From contig NZ_CP032677.1 of NCBI RefSeq assembly GCF_003627215.1, forward strand, positions 1,927,501 to 1,991,500: a stretch of 64,000 bases of DNA. Direction: 5' to 3'. The DNA is from Pseudomonas sp. Leaf58. GTDB lineage: Bacteria > Pseudomonadota > Gammaproteobacteria > Pseudomonadales > Pseudomonadaceae. The translations under genes and the position numbers were made by a program. Shown piece after piece: positions 9,366 to 21,055 of this stretch (its first letter is position 1; each line of letters opens with the position of its first letter). The notes under the pieces are model-generated. The model was given only the letters and a program-made list of their open reading frames with translations. It was not told the DNA's origin and searched no databases.

Positions 9366-10844
9366 CTATAGCTTCAGCTGGCCAATGGCCTTGTTCAGTT
9401 CGCCGGCCAGGGTCGCCAGTTCGTTACTGGTAGTCGCCGAGCCCACCGTTTGCTGCACCGTCCGTTCGGTGACATCGCGGATGCTCACCACGGCACGGTT
9501 CATTTCCTCGGCTACCTGGCTCTGCTGTTCGGCAGCCACGGCAATCTGCGTGTTGCTCTCGCGCATCTGCGCCACGGCACCGGTAATGTCGGCCAGCGCT
9601 TCACCGGCCGCCTGGGCCTGCCGGACGCAATCATCGGCCTTGTACGAGCTTTCCTGCATGAACTCCACCGCATCGCGGGTGCCCGACTGCAGGGCTGAGA
9701 CCATGCTGGTGATTTCGTCAGTGGAGGTTTGCACGCGCTTGGCCAGGTTGCGCACTTCATCGGCCACCACGGCAAAGCCGCGCCCCAAGTCGCCGGCACG
9801 CGCCGCTTCGATGGCGGCGTTGAGCGCCAGCAGGTTGGTCTGTTCGGCGATGCTGTGGATGACACTGACCACGCCGTTGATCTTCTGGCTGTCTTCAGCC
9901 AGTTGGCGAATCATCTCGGCGGTCTGCTGCACGCCGCTGGACAGCCCGGATATCGAATCCTGCACCCGGCTGACCACCTCTTTGCCACTGCCAGCCAGGC
10001 TGTCGGCGGTTTGTGACAGGTCGCGGGTGGCGCCGGCATGCTGGGCAATGTGGTGCACTGTCGCCGACATTTCGTTGATGGCGGTAGCAGCCTGGTCGGT
10101 CTCGCTCTGCTGGCCGAGCATGCCGCGGCGCACGTCGCTCATGCTCGCCGCCAGGCGCGCGGCGCCGAAATCCAATTGTGCGGCGGTGTGGGCGACGGTG
10201 CTGACCACGCGGTGGTAGGTCGCCTGCATGGCGTTGAAGGCCCCGGCCATCTGGCCGACCTCGTCGCCACAAGCCAGTGGCACGCGGGCCGACAAGTCGC
10301 CGGTTTTCTCTACGTGCAACATCACATCCTTGAGGGTATTGAGCTGGCTGAGCAAGAAGCGGATCAACAGCTGCGAGGCGCCGAGCATGGCCAGCATCAG
10401 GATCAACACGCACACCGCATAATTGCTGAAGCGGTCGAAGAACACCTGGCGCAGGCTGGGTGACTCGGCCAGCACGGCCACTTGCTGCTCACCGTGACGT
10501 AGCACCTGCGCGCCGCGTAACGGGTTGTCGCCGAGGATCCAGGCGTTTGCCAGTTCGACCCAGCCCTGGGCGTTGCGCAGGCTATCCAGAGGGGTGCCGG
10601 CGAAGCTGGGCGTTTGCCCGGCCGACCAGCTGATGACGTTGGCCTGGCGCGGCAGAGTTTGCCCGGCTGGCCAGGCGGCCAGCAGTTGGGCTTGCGCGGC
10701 GGCCTGGGCCTGCGCCGCCTCGGCTCGGGCGCGCTGCTCCAAGTGCACGGCATACAGCACCAGTAGCAAGGTGGTGACAAAGGCCACCGCGTTGACGGCC
10801 CAGAACTTGTATTTCAGGGAAACATTGCTAAGCCAGGCACCCAT
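9366..10844 (-). CDS. Methyl-accepting chemotaxis protein
   Basis: This 492-residue transmembrane chemoreceptor has a first membrane segment at about 13-33, a short periplasmic region of roughly 110 residues, and a second segment at about 145-165. A HAMP domain follows, then the long coiled-coil signalling domain with the conserved hairpin tip ([17 protein letters not shown]), where CheA and CheW bind. The small sensor region resembles none I can name, so the ligand is unknown. No C-terminal CheR-tethering pentapeptide is evident. It is transcribed alone. Confidence 0.9.
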   Translation of the reverse strand: MGAWLSNVSLKYKFWAVNAVAFVTTLLLVLYAVHLEQRARAEAAQAQAAAQAQLLAAWPAGQTLPRQANVISWSAGQTPSFAGTPLDSLRNAQGWVELANAWILGDNPLRGAQVLRHGEQQVAVLAESPSLRQVFFDRFSNYAVCVLILMLAMLGASQLLIRFLLSQLNTLKDVMLHVEKTGDLSARVPLACGDEVGQMAGAFNAMQATYHRVVSTVAHTAAQLDFGAARLAASMSDVRRGMLGQQSETDQAATAINEMSATVHHIAQHAGATRDLSQTADSLAGSGKEVVSRVQDSISGLSSGVQQTAEMIRQLAEDSQKINGVVSVIHSIAEQTNLLALNAAIEAARAGDLGRGFAVVADEVRNLAKRVQTSTDEITSMVSALQSGTRDAVEFMQESSYKADDCVRQAQAAGEALADITGAVAQMRESNTQIAVAAEQQSQVAEEMNRAVVSIRDVTERTVQQTVGSATTSNELATLAGELNKAIGQLKL

Positions 10845-10956
10845 GGGCAGGTCTTCTCTGAGTTGAGCGGGAACAATATTGGCAAGGTGCCATCATTGTG
10901 CCTTCATCAGCCAAACCCTTTGTTGATGTGCATCAAGTAAATGCTGGCGCCTGTAA

Positions 10957-11053
10957 TGGCCCTATCGCCGGCAAGCCGGCTCCCACAGGTACAGCGCCGT
11001 GCTCGAGGGCAGTGCAGAGCCTTGTGGGAGCTGGCTTGCCGGCGATAGGGCCA
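10957..11053. repeat. Paired REP (BIME-like) element
   Basis: Two inverted REP arms (CCTATCGCCGGCAAGCCGGC near 10960 and CTGGCTTGCCGGCGATAGGG near 11031) flank about 35 bp. They lie between the chemoreceptor and tatD. The unit recurs elsewhere in this window in the same form, typical of P. putida intergenic REP sequences. Confidence 0.85.
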
Positions 11054-11061
11054 CTACAGGT

Positions 11062-13424
<2,363 letters not shown>

Positions 13425-13536
13425 TAAATCGATTTGTTCGATTGTTTTGTTGGGGTTTTTGCGATTTTCATATCTATTGAATTGATTATGATGGCACCCA
13501 TTCCAACACAACTTCCCGCTTCAAGGACATCTCGAC

Positions 13537-13974
13537 ATGAACAACGCTACCCTCAATACCCTGTTCGCCACCCGTGCTGGCGCAGGCCTCAGCATCATCC
13601 GCATCTTGGTCGGTATCATCTTCATGGCGCATGGCGCGCAAAAGCTGTTCGGTCTGTTCGGTGGCTATGGTCTTGAAGGCACCGGGCAGTGGATGGAAAG
13701 CATTGGCTTGGCCCCAGGTTACCTGATGGCCCTGTTGTCCGGTGGTGCCGAGTTCTTCGGCGGCCTGGCCCTGGTGATTGGCTTGCTGGCCCGCCCGGCC
13801 GCCTTGGCGCTGACTGTGACCCTGGTGGTGGCAATCTTCTCGGTGCACATCGGCAACGGCCTGTTCATGGCCAACAACGGTTACGAGTTTGCCTTGGCCC
13901 TGCTGGCTGGCACCGTTGCAGTGCTGATTGAAGGTGCCGGGCGCTTCTCGCTGGACCGCCTGATCGCCCGGTAA
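13537..13974 (+). CDS. DoxX family membrane protein
   Basis: This 145-residue protein has four hydrophobic segments and the DoxX signatures RILVGIIFMAHGAQKLFG near the N-terminus and GGAEFFGGLALVIGLLARPAA in the middle. The family comprises small inner-membrane quinone-linked oxidoreductase-like proteins. A specific role is not determinable here. A perfect 27-bp hairpin follows. Confidence 0.85.
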   Translation: MNNATLNTLFATRAGAGLSIIRILVGIIFMAHGAQKLFGLFGGYGLEGTGQWMESIGLAPGYLMALLSGGAEFFGGLALVIGLLARPAALALTVTLVVAIFSVHIGNGLFMANNGYEFALALLAGTVAVLIEGAGRFSLDRLIAR

Positions 13975-13991
13975 TGAGCTGCAAGCTTTAA

Positions 13992-14052
13992 GCTACAAGC
14001 CGCAAGCCAGAGCAGGCCGAGTATTGGCCTGCTCTGGCTTGCGGCTTGTAGC
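13992..14052. repeat. Perfect 27-bp inverted repeat downstream of doxX
   Basis: Arms 13992-14018 and 14026-14052 are perfectly complementary around a seven-base loop (GAGTATT). No T-run follows, so it is not a standard terminator. It may protect the 3' end of the transcript or be a REP-family palindrome. The remaining bases to 14220 show no convincing gene. Confidence 0.8.
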
Positions 14053-14220
14053 TTGCAACTTCACGCTCATCGCTCTAGCATACCGTCTGCGCCGATTTAA
14101 ACAGCTACTTGCGGGGCGCAGGAAGCCCACCTCCGGGTCATCCGAAATACCGCTAAAGCGCTGGTTCGGTGACGCCTCCCACCGCTGCCCAGCGGGATTC
14201 GCGAGGCGGAGATAAGCTCC

Positions 14221-14529
14221 ATGAGTTGCCCACGTACCAGTGTCTGTTTAAGCCCTTTGCCTGCCAGCCAGGCGTCCCGTACACCGCGCATACTGCTCGG
14301 CGGCCAGCATCAGCCCACCCTTTTGCGTCACCTCGAAGGCCTGTCCCGGCGCAAGGGCCAGGCGCGTGCCTTTCTGATCCAGTTCGTCGAAGCCGGCTGC
14401 CACCTCGCGCAGTATGGCAATGACCGTTTCGACTTGGCTGTAATCCAGGCGCCGGTGCCGGACGAGGCTGCCGAAGTCATCGGCCACCTCACCCGCATCG
14501 CGCGCCAAGGCCTGATTACCCGCCGCTGA
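14221..14529 (+). CDS. Hypothetical protein upstream of greB
   Basis: This open frame of 102 residues ends 11 bp before greB. The C-terminal half (LLRHLEGLSRRKGQARAFLI and VPDEAAEVIGHLTRIARQGL) looks protein-like and helical. The first 30 residues are rich in Ser, Pro and Arg and look less convincing, so the true start may be further in. I recognise no family. Tight spacing suggests co-transcription and possible translational coupling with greB. Confidence 0.55.
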   Translation: MSCPRTSVCLSPLPASQASRTPRILLGGQHQPTLLRHLEGLSRRKGQARAFLIQFVEAGCHLAQYGNDRFDLAVIQAPVPDEAAEVIGHLTRIARQGLITRR

Positions 14530-14540
14530 GGAGCGCGCTG

Positions 14541-15014
14541 TTGAGTACCAACATTATCACCACGCAAGGCCATGCGGCGCTGAAGAGCGAACTGGACCAC
14601 CTGTGGCGGGTGTATCGCCCGGAGATTACCCAAAAGGTCACCTGGGCGGCGTCGCTGGGTGACCGTAGCGAAAACGCCGACTACCAGTACAACAAGAAGT
14701 TGCTGCGCGAGATCGACCGTCGGGTGCGTTACCTGCGCAAGCGTCTTGAAGATGTGAAGGTGGTGGCCTACTCGCCGGAGCAGGAAGGCAAGGTGTTTTT
14801 CGGTGCCTGGGTGGAGGTCGAGAACGACGAGGGCGAGACCATGAAGTTTCGCATCGTCGGCTATGACGAGATTTACGGGCGCAATGACTACATCTCGATC
14901 GACTCACCCATGGCACGCGCCTTACTGAAGAAGCAGGAGGGTGATGAGGTGGTGGTGCACACGCCTACCGGTGAAGCGACCTGGTATGTGAGCAGCATCA
15001 CTTACGGCCAATAA
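14541..15014 (+). CDS. greB: Transcription elongation factor GreB
   Basis: The 157-residue GreA/GreB-family factor has an N-terminal coiled coil carrying the acidic tip (LGDRSENADYQYNKKLLREIDRR) and a C-terminal FKBP-like domain (VEVENDEGETMKFRIVGYDEI). It enters the RNA polymerase secondary channel and stimulates cleavage of backtracked RNA. The start is TTG at 14541, supported by GAGGAG seven bases upstream and by the N-terminus STNIITTQGHAALKSEL. Confidence 0.93.
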   Translation: MSTNIITTQGHAALKSELDHLWRVYRPEITQKVTWAASLGDRSENADYQYNKKLLREIDRRVRYLRKRLEDVKVVAYSPEQEGKVFFGAWVEVENDEGETMKFRIVGYDEIYGRNDYISIDSPMARALLKKQEGDEVVVHTPTGEATWYVSSITYGQ

Positions 15015-15036
15015 ATGGATGTTGTTGGTGCGGGCC

Positions 15037-17544
15037 TCAAGTTTCCCGCAACACCGCCAAGGGGCTGGCATTCAAAGCCCGCCGCGTGCCCAGCACCCCT
15101 GCACCACCTACCAGCAGCGCCCCCGCCAGTGGCAGCGCCAGCAGCCACGGATGCGGGCTCCACTGCAGGTCGAAGGCATAGCGGTACAGCACCAGGGTAA
15201 TCAACTCGCACCCCACCGCGGCCAGTAACCCGCTGGCGGCGCCGAGCAGGCCGAACTCGATCCGCCGTGCCTTGACCAGCAAGGGCCGCGCCGCCCCCAG
15301 CGCACGCAGCAGGGCGCCCTGGCGGATGCGTTCGTCCAGTGTTGCCTGCAAGCCAGCAAACAACACGGCCAGCCCGGCTGCCAACACAAACAACAACACG
15401 TACTCCACTGCCAGGGTCACCTGGGCGAGAATGCTGCGCAACTGGTCGAGCAAGGCGTCTACCTGCAAGATGGTCACTGCCGGGAACGCCCGTGACAGCG
15501 CCACTACCTCCAGGTCATGGCCTGGCGCCAGGTAGAAGCTGGTCAGGTAGGTAGTAGGCAGCCCCTGCAGAGTGCCGGGCTGGAAGATCATGTAGAAGTT
15601 CGGCTGGAAGCTGTCCCAGTGCACGCTGCGAAGGCTGCTGACCCGGGCCTGGCGCTGCTGCCCGCCGATGTCGAAGGTCAGCAAGTCGCCCAATTGCAGT
15701 TTCAGGCTGGTGGCCAGCTCGGCCTCCACCGAAACGCCGGGGAGTTCACCTTCGGCTGGCAAGGCTTGCCACCAGTCGCCGGCAGTTAGTTGATTGCCGT
15801 CGGGCAATGCGGCGGCCCAGGTCAGGCTGAGGTCACGTTGCACGGCACGTTCGCCGGCTGAGTCCTTGCTGACCACCTGCTGCACCGGCTGCTCATTGAT
15901 TTGTACCAGGCGCCCGGGCGTTACCGGGTACAGCGGCGCCGAAGTGGCGTTGACCTGTTGCAGGCGCTGGGCGAAGGGTGCTCGGTCATCCGGCAGGATG
16001 TTGAGGGCAAAATGGTTGGGCGCATCTTTGGGCAACTGCGCTTGCCAGGTGTCGAGCAGTTCTGCGCGCAGCAGGGCGACCAGGGCCATCGCCAGCAGGA
16101 TCAGGCCGAACGCCAGGGCCTGGCCGGCAGCGGCCATGGGGTGGCGCAGCAGTTGGCCCAGCCCCAGGCGCCAGGTCAGCGGTGCCCCGGCCAGCAGCTG
16201 GCGCAGGCTGCGCAAGCCCAGCAACAGTAGGCCGCCAAGCAGCAGCGCGGCGACCAGGCCGCCACCGAGCAGGGCAAAGGTGAGTAGCAGGTCGAGGCTC
16301 AAACGCCACATGATCAGGCCCAGGGCGAGCAGGGCGGTGCCGTATACCAGCCAGCTGCTAGGCGGTATCGGCAGTAGGTCGCGGCGCAGCACGCGCAGCG
16401 GCGGGACCTGGCCCAGTGCGGCGATGGGGGGCAGGGCGAAGCCGGCCAGTGCCACCAGCCCGGTGCCGATGCCGGCAAGGGCCGGGATGATGCCGCCGGC
16501 AGGCACCACGCTTGGCAGTAGGCCATGCAGCAGGCGGAACAGGCCTAGTTGCGCCAGCCAGCCGAGCAGCGCGCCGACCAGTGCCGCGACCAGGCCGAGC
16601 ATAGCCAACTGCAGGCAATACAGGCCCAGGGCCTGGCGCCGCGAGAGGCCCAGGCAGCGCAGCAAGGCGCTAGCGTCCAGGCGGCGCGCGGCATAGCGGC
16701 TGGCGGACAAGGCCACGGCCACCCCGGCCAGCAGCACCGCCACCAGGCTGGCCATGTTCAGGTAGCGTTCGGCCTTGCCCAAGGCGCCGCCGATTTGTTG
16801 GTTGCCATCGCGGGTATCGCGCAAACGCTGGTGGGCGGCCAGGTCCTTTTCAACGGCCTGGCGGTACTGGGCCAACGCCTCGGCATCCCCGCGCCACAGG
16901 TCACGGTAGGTGACCCGGCTGCCCGGCTGGATCACGCCGGTGGCTTGCAGGTCGGCCAGGTTCATCATTACCCGCGGGGTAAGGCTGTAGAAGTTGTTGG
17001 CGCGGTCTGGTTCGTAGGTAAGCACGCGGCTCATGCGCAGGGTTTTCATGCCGACGTCGATACTGTCGCCCACCGACAGCCCCAGTGCCGCCAGCAGGCG
17101 CGGCTCGACCCACGCCTCGCCAGGCGCCGGGCCGCCACCGGGGGCTTCTGCGGCATAGGGCGCTGCGGCGCTGCGCACCTGCCCACGCAACGGATAGGCG
17201 TTGTCGGCAGCTTTGACACTGGATAGCTGGATGCCGTTGTCGCCGCCGACCACGCTGGTGAACTCAACCACCTGCGCATGGCGCAAGCCAAGCGCCTTGC
17301 CGGCTTCGAGCTGTTGCTCGCGGGCCGGTGCACTGCCTTGCAGTACCAGGTCGGCGCCCAGGAACTCGCTGGCGCGCAATTGCATGGCGCCGTTCAGGCG
17401 GGCACCGAAATAGCCGATGGCCGTGCTGGCCGCCACCGCCACCAGCAGGGCGAAGAACAGTACGCGCACTTCACTGGCGCGAAGGTCGCGCAGCAGTTGG
17501 CGTAGGGCTAGGCCGCCCAAGCGGGACAACGGCATATGGTTCAT
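15037..17544 (-). CDS. ABC transporter permease (FtsX-like, YbbP type)
   Basis: The 835-residue inner-membrane protein has an N-terminal membrane segment, a MacB_PCD-type periplasmic region, and two FtsX-like membrane blocks, the first about 255-450 and the second near the C-terminus (VEYVLLFVLAAGLAVLFAGL). It overlaps the ATPase gene by four bases, so the two form one transporter. YbbAP-type systems beside tesA are widespread in gammaproteobacteria; extraction of lipid or hydrophobic cargo is inferred from relatives, not shown here. Confidence 0.88.
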   Translation of the reverse strand: MNHMPLSRLGGLALRQLLRDLRASEVRVLFFALLVAVAASTAIGYFGARLNGAMQLRASEFLGADLVLQGSAPAREQQLEAGKALGLRHAQVVEFTSVVGGDNGIQLSSVKAADNAYPLRGQVRSAAAPYAAEAPGGGPAPGEAWVEPRLLAALGLSVGDSIDVGMKTLRMSRVLTYEPDRANNFYSLTPRVMMNLADLQATGVIQPGSRVTYRDLWRGDAEALAQYRQAVEKDLAAHQRLRDTRDGNQQIGGALGKAERYLNMASLVAVLLAGVAVALSASRYAARRLDASALLRCLGLSRRQALGLYCLQLAMLGLVAALVGALLGWLAQLGLFRLLHGLLPSVVPAGGIIPALAGIGTGLVALAGFALPPIAALGQVPPLRVLRRDLLPIPPSSWLVYGTALLALGLIMWRLSLDLLLTFALLGGGLVAALLLGGLLLLGLRSLRQLLAGAPLTWRLGLGQLLRHPMAAAGQALAFGLILLAMALVALLRAELLDTWQAQLPKDAPNHFALNILPDDRAPFAQRLQQVNATSAPLYPVTPGRLVQINEQPVQQVVSKDSAGERAVQRDLSLTWAAALPDGNQLTAGDWWQALPAEGELPGVSVEAELATSLKLQLGDLLTFDIGGQQRQARVSSLRSVHWDSFQPNFYMIFQPGTLQGLPTTYLTSFYLAPGHDLEVVALSRAFPAVTILQVDALLDQLRSILAQVTLAVEYVLLFVLAAGLAVLFAGLQATLDERIRQGALLRALGAARPLLVKARRIEFGLLGAASGLLAAVGCELITLVLYRYAFDLQWSPHPWLLALPLAGALLVGGAGVLGTRRALNASPLAVLRET

Positions 17545-18227
17545 CGGGCCTCCACCGGGGCTACCAGGCGGCCCGCGTCCAGGCGGATCTGGCGGCGGCA
17601 GCGGCAGGCCAGGCGTTCGTCGTGGGTCACCAGCACCAGGGTGGTGCCACGCTCCTTGTTCAGTTCGAACAGCAGGTCGCTGATGCGCTCGCCGGTGTGG
17701 CTGTCGAGGTTGCCGGTGGGCTCGTCAGCAAACAGCACCGCCGGTTGTGCGGCGAAAGCGCGGGCGATGGCCACCCGCTGCTGCTCCCCGCCCGACAGTT
17801 GGCGCGGGGTGTGGCTCAGGCGCTTGCCCAGGCCAACCCGTTCGAGCAGGGTGCGCGCGTGATCGCGGGCATCGCGGCGGCCGTCCAGCTCTAGCGGCAG
17901 CATGACGTTTTCCAGGGCGTTGAGGCTGTCGAGCAGTTGGAACGACTGGAACACGAAGCCCACATGTTCGGCGCGCACCCGCGCGCGCTGGTCTTCATCC
18001 AGCGGCCCCAAGTCGTGGCCGGCGAGGATTACTTGGCCGGCACTGGGCTGATCGAGCCCGGCGAGCAGACCAAGCAGGGTCGACTTGCCCGAGCCCGAAG
18101 CGCCGACGATGGCCAGGCTATCGCCTTGGGCCAACTCAAGGGAGAGCGCGTGCAGGATGGTCAGGTCACCTTCCGCGCTGGGGACCACTTTGCTAAGGTT
18201 CTGCGCAACGAGAATGCTGGGGCCCAT
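17541..18227 (-). CDS. ABC transporter ATP-binding protein (YbbA/LolD type)
   Basis: The 228-residue nucleotide-binding subunit has Walker A GASGSGKS (about 42-49), Q-loop FQSFQLL, signature LSGGEQQRVAIARA, Walker B VLFADEPTGNLD and the switch His in VLVTHD. These are features of the MacB/LolD exporter class. It pairs with the overlapping FtsX-like permease. The start codon lies only 10 bp from the divergent tesA start, so both promoters must lie inside the opposite gene. Confidence 0.92.
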   Translation of the reverse strand: MGPSILVAQNLSKVVPSAEGDLTILHALSLELAQGDSLAIVGASGSGKSTLLGLLAGLDQPSAGQVILAGHDLGPLDEDQRARVRAEHVGFVFQSFQLLDSLNALENVMLPLELDGRRDARDHARTLLERVGLGKRLSHTPRQLSGGEQQRVAIARAFAAQPAVLFADEPTGNLDSHTGERISDLLFELNKERGTTLVLVTHDERLACRCRRQIRLDAGRLVAPVEAR

Positions 18228-18237
18228 GGAGAATCCG

Positions 18238-18843
18238 ATGCGAATGTGGTGGTTGAGTGCCGGTCTGGCCTTGTATTGCCTGGCCCAGAGCGCGGCGGCG
18301 GGAACACTGCTGGTTGTCGGCGATAGTATCAGCGCCGGTTTTGGCCTGGATACCCGCCAGGGTTGGGTGGCTTTGCTGCAGGCCCGTCTCAAAGACCAAG
18401 GTTTCGATGACAAAGTGGTCAATGCATCGATCAGCGGCGATACCAGTGCAGGTGGTCAGGCGCGGTTGCCGGCGCTGCTTGCAGCGTATAAGCCCAGCCT
18501 GGTGGTGCTGGAGCTTGGTGGCAACGATGGCCTGCGCGGGCAGCCGCCGGCGCAATTGCAACAAAATCTTGCCTCAATGATCGACAGTGCGCGCCAGGCT
18601 GGTGCCAAGGTGCTGCTGCTGGGTATGCGCTTGCCGCCCAATTACGGTGTGCGCTACACCACTTCGTTTGCCAAGGTGTATGAACAACTGGCCACTGACA
18701 AGCAGGTGCCTTTGGTGCCGTTTTTCCTCGACGGGGTAGGGGGCGTGCCTGAATTGATGCAGGCCGACGGTATCCACCCGGCTCAGGGTGCTCAGCAGCG
18801 CCTGCTGGAAAATGCCTGGCCGGCGATAAAACCCTTGCTGTGA
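18238..18843 (+). CDS. tesA: Periplasmic acyl-CoA thioesterase I / lysophospholipase L1 (SGNH hydrolase)
   Basis: This 201-residue protein has a signal peptide (MRMWWLSAGLALYCLAQSAAAG) and SGNH blocks: GDSISAGF with the nucleophile Ser, the Gly of NASISGDTS, GGNDGLRG with Asn, and DGIHP with catalytic Asp and His. TesA is a multifunctional periplasmic esterase, thioesterase and protease. Start 18238 is supported by GGAG six bases upstream; that site overlaps the first codon of the divergent ABC gene. Confidence 0.92.
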   Translation: MRMWWLSAGLALYCLAQSAAAGTLLVVGDSISAGFGLDTRQGWVALLQARLKDQGFDDKVVNASISGDTSAGGQARLPALLAAYKPSLVVLELGGNDGLRGQPPAQLQQNLASMIDSARQAGAKVLLLGMRLPPNYGVRYTTSFAKVYEQLATDKQVPLVPFFLDGVGGVPELMQADGIHPAQGAQQRLLENAWPAIKPLL

Positions 18844-18901
18844 CGCTTTAAACGGCGCCGGCTTTCGGCTAAGGTTGCGCCCCCCGTTTCGAGTGCCCCC
18901 A

Positions 18902-19192
18902 ATGCCGCGCCCTGCCTGGTCCCTGTATGCCTACCAACTGATCGAGCCCGATGAGCAGCTCGACCTGTTCGCCTGCCAGGAAATCCGCGTCCACTTGGTG
19001 GCTAGTCAGCTTGAGCTGGGCGTGCCGGTTGACCGCACCCTGTGCGGTGGCCTGCTGCCGGCGCAGCCGCGCTGGTCGGGCGTGCCGCGTTCGATCTACC
19101 GCGACGGCCGTCTGTGCGACCTGTGCCGCGCCATCCTCGATGCCCAGCGGCGCGGCATGCGCCCGGTGTGGCCCGAGCTGCAGGGCGCCTGA
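18902..19192 (+). CDS. Conserved hypothetical protein with a CxxC motif
   Basis: This 96-residue soluble protein has no signal. It contains the pair LCDLCRAI near residue 73 and an earlier Cys in DRTLCGG, which could bind a metal. It lies between tesA and the L,D-transpeptidase gene in the same direction. I do not recognise a named family. The start at 18902 fits the spacing but the ribosome site is weak. Confidence 0.6.
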   Translation: MPRPAWSLYAYQLIEPDEQLDLFACQEIRVHLVASQLELGVPVDRTLCGGLLPAQPRWSGVPRSIYRDGRLCDLCRAILDAQRRGMRPVWPELQGA

Positions 19193-19305
19193 GCGGCAGG
19201 CACCTTTCATCATCTGAAACGCCTGCTTGGCGCCAATGCCTCCCGCTTGCAACGGCGCGGGTGTACAATCGTTCCTCTTGACCCACCTTTCGAAGGACTT
19301 ACCGG

Positions 19306-20283
19306 ATGTTGCCGCGCTTTCCTGTCGTCACCCGTAGCCTGTCCCTGGCCGCCCTGTTGGTAGCGGGTCCCGCTGCTGCACTGGAGCTGCCACTGCCACC
19401 GCCTGGTGAAGACATCGTCGGCCAGGTGCAGGTGATCAAGGCAAAATACGAGGATACGTTTGCCGATATCGGCACTGCCAACGACCTCGGCTACCTGGAA
19501 ATGATCGCCGCCAACCCGGGCGTCGACCCCTGGCTGCCGGGTGCTGGCACCGAGATCATCTTGCCGACGCGCTACATCCTGCCGCCTGGCCCGCGTGAAG
19601 GGGTGGTCATCAACTTGGCCGAGTATCGTTTGTATTACTACCCGAAAGGGCAAAGCGTGGTGCACACCTTCCCGCTCGGGATTGGCCGTGAAGGTTGGGG
19701 GTCGCCCATCGCCAACACCAAGATCATCGCCAAGACACCAAACCCAACCTGGACGCCGCCTGCTTCTATTCGTAAAGAGCACGCTGCGGACGGTGACATC
19801 CTGCCGGCTGTTGTACCGGCCGGTCCGGACAACCCGCTGGGGCCATTCAAGTTCACCCTGGGCGTGCCGGGCTACCTGATCCACGGCTCGAACAAGAAGT
19901 TCGGCATTGGTATGCGTACCAGCCACGGTTGCTTCCGCATGCTTAACAACAACGTGCTGGAACTGTCGAAGATGGTGCCGGTGGGAACGCCGGTGCGCAT
20001 CATCAACGAGCCTTACAAGTTCGGTATCAGTAGCGGCAAGGTCTATTTGGAGGCACACACGCCGCTGGACGACCAGGGTAATCCGTCGGTGGTCGACAAA
20101 CACACAGCGGTTATCAATGCCTTGCTCAAGCGTGAAGACTTGGCCAATAACCTACGCATGAACTGGGATATGGTGCGCGATGTGGTTGCCGCGGAAGATG
20201 GCATGCCGGTGGAAATTGCCGTGCCGACCGAGAGCCAAGGTGGAGCACCGATGGTGTCGAGCATTCCGCCCGAACTGCAGTAG
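19306..20283 (+). CDS. L,D-transpeptidase (ErfK/YbiS/YcfS/YnhG family)
   Basis: The 325-residue secreted enzyme has an N-terminal signal (LSLAALLVAGPAAALELP), a LysM-like stretch (EDTFADIGTANDLGYLEMIAANPGVDPWLPG) and a YkuD domain with the active-site motif HGSNKKFGIGMRTSHGCFRM, nucleophile Cys209. Such enzymes make 3-3 cross-links in peptidoglycan or attach the major outer-membrane lipoprotein to it. The neighbouring oprI encodes that lipoprotein type with a C-terminal Lys, so attaching OprI is an attractive inference. Confidence 0.93.
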   Translation: MLPRFPVVTRSLSLAALLVAGPAAALELPLPPPGEDIVGQVQVIKAKYEDTFADIGTANDLGYLEMIAANPGVDPWLPGAGTEIILPTRYILPPGPREGVVINLAEYRLYYYPKGQSVVHTFPLGIGREGWGSPIANTKIIAKTPNPTWTPPASIRKEHAADGDILPAVVPAGPDNPLGPFKFTLGVPGYLIHGSNKKFGIGMRTSHGCFRMLNNNVLELSKMVPVGTPVRIINEPYKFGISSGKVYLEAHTPLDDQGNPSVVDKHTAVINALLKREDLANNLRMNWDMVRDVVAAEDGMPVEIAVPTESQGGAPMVSSIPPELQ

Positions 20284-20302
20284 GGTTGTTGCGACACATC
20301 TG

Positions 20303-20335
20303 GGCCTGCCTTAGTGCAGGCCTTTTCGTTTTTAC
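20303..20335 (+). terminator. Terminator of the L,D-transpeptidase gene
   Basis: Stem GGCCTGC/GCAGGCC with loop CTTAGT is followed by TTTTCGTTTTT, about 20 bp after the stop codon. Confidence 0.82.
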
Positions 20336-20363
20336 CTGGCGCGTTTGCCTTGTACCCGGGCAA

Positions 20364-20394
20364 TAAAAAAGCCGACCCACAAGTGGGTCGGCTT
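20364..20394 (-). terminator. Terminator of oprI
   Basis: On the minus strand a stem AAGCCGACCCAC/GTGGGTCGGCTT is followed by TTTTTATT, 22 bp after the oprI stop. It is strong, as expected for a very highly expressed gene. Confidence 0.88.
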
Positions 20395-20415
20395 CATAAC
20401 AATCCGTGAGGATTA

Positions 20416-20667
20416 TTACTTGCGGCTGGCTTTGTCCAGCATACGCAGAGCACGCTCATTGGCTTCGTCAGCGGTCTGCTGAGCCTTCTGAGCGGCTGCC
20501 AGTGCGTCGTCAGCCTTACGGTAGGCTTCGTCAGCACGAGCTTGAGCGCGAGCTGCTGCGTCTTCAGTCGCAGTCAGACGAGCTTCGGTTTCTTTGGATA
20601 CGCTGCTGCAACCGGTAGCCAGAACTGCGGCCAGAGCCAGAGCAGAGAATTTCAGAACGTTGTTCAT
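20416..20667 (-). CDS. oprI: Major outer-membrane lipoprotein OprI (Lpp-like)
   Basis: This 83-residue lipoprotein has the signal [20 protein letters not shown] with lipobox ATGC and an Ala-rich heptad-repeat helix ([25 protein letters not shown]), ending in ...DKASRK. OprI is the Pseudomonas equivalent of Braun lipoprotein, forming a coiled-coil trimer that links the outer membrane to peptidoglycan through its C-terminal Lys. The start is fixed by AAGGGGAACACG before ATG. Confidence 0.97.
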   Translation of the reverse strand: MNNVLKFSALALAAVLATGCSSVSKETEARLTATEDAAARAQARADEAYRKADDALAAAQKAQQTADEANERALRMLDKASRK

Positions 20668-20734
20668 CGTGTTCCCCTTCAAGGACTTTCTATTAAATAG
20701 CCATCTCTCGGAAAAGAGAAACTGGCCGGCGTAC

Positions 20735-20762
20735 ATAGTACCCATTACTTGTAGTAAGTAAA
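20735..20762 (-). promoter_or_regulatory. Candidate sigma-70 promoter of oprI
   Basis: On the minus strand TTTACT (20762-20757) and TACTAT (20740-20735) are 16 bp apart, about 70 bp upstream of the oprI start. The -10 is preceded by GGG rather than TG. An AT-rich hexamer nearer the gene (TATTTAAT) is an alternative. Confidence 0.5.
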
Positions 20763-21055
20763 CTGACTAAGCGCAAGAACTGCAAAAAAAATGTTCCTTG
20801 ACGGCAGTGGACACGATTTGCGATACGCGTGTGAGAGCGCCTGCAGGGTTCGCAAGCGACTGTAGTACAGGAACTTTTTGTTGAACTTGCAGTGACTTTA
20901 ACTGTCCCTCAGCGTCTTAAGCCCTAGAACATCCGGAGGCTGTTGAGCGTGCAGCGAAGAGCCGTTTTTGCGGCGTTTTCGCCATTTTTAACCGCTGCCA
21001 CCTTGAGCAACCCTGCATGCCGCGCCTACTATCTTGTGAGCGCCAGAGGATCCGA

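Noticed and set aside
15794..16696. 300-residue plus-strand frame inside the ABC permease gene
   Set aside because: Ser/Arg-rich shadow frame with no motifs, typical of antisense to a Leu/Ala-rich membrane protein.
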